From Paludibacteraceae bacterium (GTDB lineage: Bacteria > Bacteroidota > Bacteroidia > Bacteroidales > Paludibacteraceae), in NCBI GenBank assembly GCA_024401495.1, contig JAKSKW010000022.1:1-26111 (forward strand): 26,111 nt of DNA, in the 5' to 3' direction. A program made the position numbers and the translations under genes. The first letter of the stretch is position 1; each line of letters opens with the position of its first letter. Positions 25,301 to 26,111 of this stretch are shown here, one piece after another. The notes below the pieces were generated by a model, which was given only the letters and a program-made list of their open reading frames with translations, ran no database searches and was not told the DNA's origin.

Positions 25301-25485
25301 TTGGTGAAAATCATATCGAAGGTAGTCGTTGCCAGATTTCCGCTGATAACGACATCAATATCCAGTTTTGACAATTCAACATCATTTTTTATGCCGGATT
25401 TCATTGTCGGAATCATATTTGTCTGACTTAAAGCATTTAGAACTGTAAAAATGTAAGCCACCAAAACAAGTGCAATCTTCTTCAT
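22378..25485 (-). CDS. VIT-vWA-carboxypeptidase-regulatory-TPR-DUF2135 multidomain envelope protein
   Basis: A 1035-residue exported protein with a signal peptide (about 1-20). Domains in order: VIT (about 25-155, with FEFPLGEGQTVSRYALDVNG), vWA (about 265-400, metal-site motif DVSSS at 271 and a later LLFSDG), carboxypeptidase-regulatory-like beta-sandwich (about 583-645, ITIQGVVTDGKKPLSGVKV), a short segment resembling the TonB box and plug start of SusC receptors (about 678-700, LVVTGYGVQERSDVTGSVSS), a Ser/Arg/Asn-rich linker, TPR-like helices (about 780-890) and a C-terminal DUF2135 domain (about 912-1000, LTWNTDNSDIDLWVIDPN). VIT-vWA proteins bind protein partners through a metal site. 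No barrel or peptidase is present. The function is unknown; surface or periplasmic complex assembly is an inference. Confidence 0.88.
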   Translation of the reverse strand: MKKIALVLVAYIFTVLNALSQTNMIPTMKSGIKNDVELSKLDIDVVISGNLATTTFDMIFTNYSNVVLEGEFEFPLGEGQTVSRYALDVNGKLREGVVVEKEKARKTFEEIERRNVDPGILEQTAGNNFRTRIYPFNPQKSRHVVIAYEQELNISDGKVFYKLPLLSDKEIEDVSMNVTITGNKVEPIFKRIFQKNAHFTKNGKSYNYNFAKKKYKFAEGIEIELPLKMNDGAQVYVENDNFGSYFSIFDLIEKESSNPKPKAKTLTVIYDVSSSASNFDKELNKQIILAYLKNQNISYFRLVTFSNTIHSDKVYSKAEFINEFKKLNYDGATNFGCIDLNKYDCDEILLFSDGLGNIGGEEPVYGKTPVDIINSSNISNHSFLKMIAQKTHGKYINTQTTDKKSINTILANNSLEVIDIEYDPEVVSEVYPSTSHQVTNHLSIAGKLNKKEATIKVTLGYGGQPIETRTYNVSAVSSDTLKNIKRIWAQKKLNELDVNYKKNQKEISRLSKNFSIVTRNTSFIVLESVHDYVRYEITPPEELMDEYNRILGNRNKYADPDNKNKIPEKVFHAMNEFHNKYKHCEKITIQGVVTDGKKPLSGVKVSADSISSTTDINGHYEMLVYCNSNIKFSLDGYFSEIVKVGDNSNDAFNVTLYKVKEVTINSEEIAFTEDDRDAEVEELVVTGYGVQERSDVTGSVSSSSDSGYRRQVVRKSSKNENRSQEHSDNNPSGIRQEIKFWSPDNDYIKELRRTESKDMYEKYLQLKNTYLKSPSFYLDVSSYFAEEGMIENAIRIVSNVSEIDLEEAETARSCAKKLMEFKDYSLAASVFERIIEMRGEEPHSYRDLAQAYIKLERYQEAADLLYKAGTGNWDSRFKNSQQISLNELGSLIALHPGKIDTTNYDQRLLENFPLDLRIILTWNTDNSDIDLWVIDPNNEKCYYRNKKTKLCGWISDDITRGYGPEEFCLIDAINGDYKIYANYYGSTSQKTLQPVVVQATIYTNFGRPNQDMQIMTLQLENANDSYLIGTITFEK

Positions 25486-25559
25486 ACTCCAAAATTATAA
25501 AATGGCATTAATCTATTTTGTAATATCTATAGCAATGTCTAATCAAGTTGCCAATATCG

Positions 25560-25590
25560 CAAATATAGCATAATTACCATATCAAAACAA
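25560..25590 (-). promoter_or_regulatory. Promoter of the VIT/vWA gene
   Basis: On the minus strand TTG (25588-25590), 20 nt, TATATTTG (25560-25567). The -33 lies in the T-run of the preceding terminator. The leader would be about 70 nt. Confidence 0.55.
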
Positions 25591-25623
25591 AAACCGCTTC
25601 CATAAAATTACAGAAGCGGTTTT
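25583..25623 (-). terminator. Intrinsic terminator of the repeat-containing T9SS cargo gene
   Basis: On the minus strand AAAACCGCTTC (25613-25623), 12-nt loop, GAAGCGGTTTT (25590-25600), then TTTTTGTTTTG. It begins 26 bp after the stop codon at 25650. Confidence 0.92.
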
Positions 25624-25649
25624 GTACTTTACAGAAATAAGATTATGTC

Positions 25650-26111
25650 TTACCTCACAATGATCTTCTTGCCTTCAATGATATATATACCCTTTGGCAA
25701 CGTTGCCACCATAGTGACACCTTCACTATAAGGAGCACTCTTAACAATCAATCTTGACAAAACATCATAAACATCAACTGTTCCGGACTTCGTCGACTTG
25801 ACATATACACATCCCTTGCTAGCATATACGGCAAACTCATCGTTAATCATATCCTCAAATCCAGTCGTGTCATTAACTATTGTATCTGGGATTACCGGTA
25901 TAATCGTATCAGTCACTGTTGTGTCTGGATTTATCGGCACGATTGTATCTGGAATAACCGGTATAATCGTATCAGTCACTGTTGTGTCTGGGTTTATCGG
26001 CACGATTGTATCTGGAATTACTGGTGTAATCGTATCAGTCACCACTGTGTCTGGAATTATCGGCACGATTGTATCTGGAATAACCGGAGTAATCGTATCA
26101 GTCACTGTTGT
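25650..26111 (-). CDS. Secreted repeat protein with T9SS-like C-terminal domain, partial (start beyond window)
   Basis: Only the C-terminal 153 residues are visible; the frame is open through the last base, so the gene begins outside the window. The visible part has two regions. First, a Thr/Pro/Asp/Ile-rich repeat of 21 residues per unit, for example VTDTIIPVIPDTIVPINPDTT, probably an extended surface stalk or linker. Second, from about FEDMINDEFAVYASKG to the end, a domain with GTVDVYDVLSRLIVK, TLPKGIYIIEGKKIIVR, the form of a T9SS type A sorting tail. It is presumably exported across the outer membrane by T9SS. A terminator follows at 25583-25623. Confidence 0.8.
   Translation of the reverse strand, partial: TTVTDTITPVIPDTIVPIIPDTVVTDTITPVIPDTIVPINPDTTVTDTIIPVIPDTIVPINPDTTVTDTIIPVIPDTIVNDTTGFEDMINDEFAVYASKGCVYVKSTKSGTVDVYDVLSRLIVKSAPYSEGVTMVATLPKGIYIIEGKKIIVR
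25901..26111. repeat. 63-bp in-frame tandem repeat
   Basis: The motif TAATCGTATCAGTCAC begins at 25901, 25964, 26027 and 26090, exactly 63 bp apart, and the array runs off the window end. Units are near-identical, with a few substitutions, and code for the 21-residue stalk unit. Each unit also contains two half-units (xxPDTIVP). Confidence 0.92.

Overview
The window looks like a chromosomal stretch of a Bacteroidota genome of the order Bacteroidales. The evidence is several promoters matching the Bacteroidota pattern (TTG, 18-20 nt, TAnnTTTG), no obvious Shine-Dalgarno motifs, Bacteroidetes-style TonB proteins, C-terminal type IX secretion (T9SS) sorting tails, a six-domain ribosomal protein S1, a PUR/DUF3276 protein and a dipeptidyl peptidase III with the HECLGH motif. 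T9SS tails argue against Bacteroides itself and fit a Prevotella-, Paludibacter- or Muribaculum-like lineage, but I cannot name a genus. Every gene I can support lies on the minus strand, so transcription runs from high to low coordinates. I see no tRNA, rRNA, CRISPR array or transposase.

Right end (26111-21861): the C-terminal part of a secreted protein with 63-bp tandem repeats and a T9SS-like tail; then a 1035-residue protein with VIT, vWA, carboxypeptidase-regulatory, TonB-box-like, TPR and DUF2135 segments; then a small PUR-alpha-like nucleic-acid-binding protein. Centre right (21739-14098): core information-processing genes helD, rpsA, an OmpA-family envelope protein, rnz and asnS, with recognisable promoters and intrinsic terminators between units.

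Centre (14039-9711): a tightly packed likely operon of a lipoprotein, a nitroreductase, a Rossmann/DUF2520 protein, a KdsC-like HAD phosphatase, a Ca/Na antiporter and a UbiA prenyltransferase. It fits an envelope/lipid housekeeping theme. Centre left (9582-4710): two secreted proteins 2 nt apart (a beta-helix-like protein and a triple-repeat T9SS cargo), an unrecognised secreted protein, and a lipoprotein dipeptidyl peptidase III overlapping it by one base. Left end (4530-1): two tandem TonB paralogues with copied terminators, an acyltransferase-3 membrane enzyme overlapping a BASS transporter, and a broken XRE regulator whose conserved Trp codon has become TGA.

The most unusual signals are: a 62-bp inverted-repeat intergenic element present twice, one copy carrying a precisely bounded 59-bp GC-rich insert; the TonB-box/plug-like sequence inside the non-receptor VIT/vWA protein; terminator U-tracts that double as the -33 element of the next promoter; a hexanucleotide repeat that fills an entire intra-operon spacer; heptad ATGC repeats at several gene junctions; and the nonsense-interrupted regulator. 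Nothing here looks like a defence island or an integrated phage.
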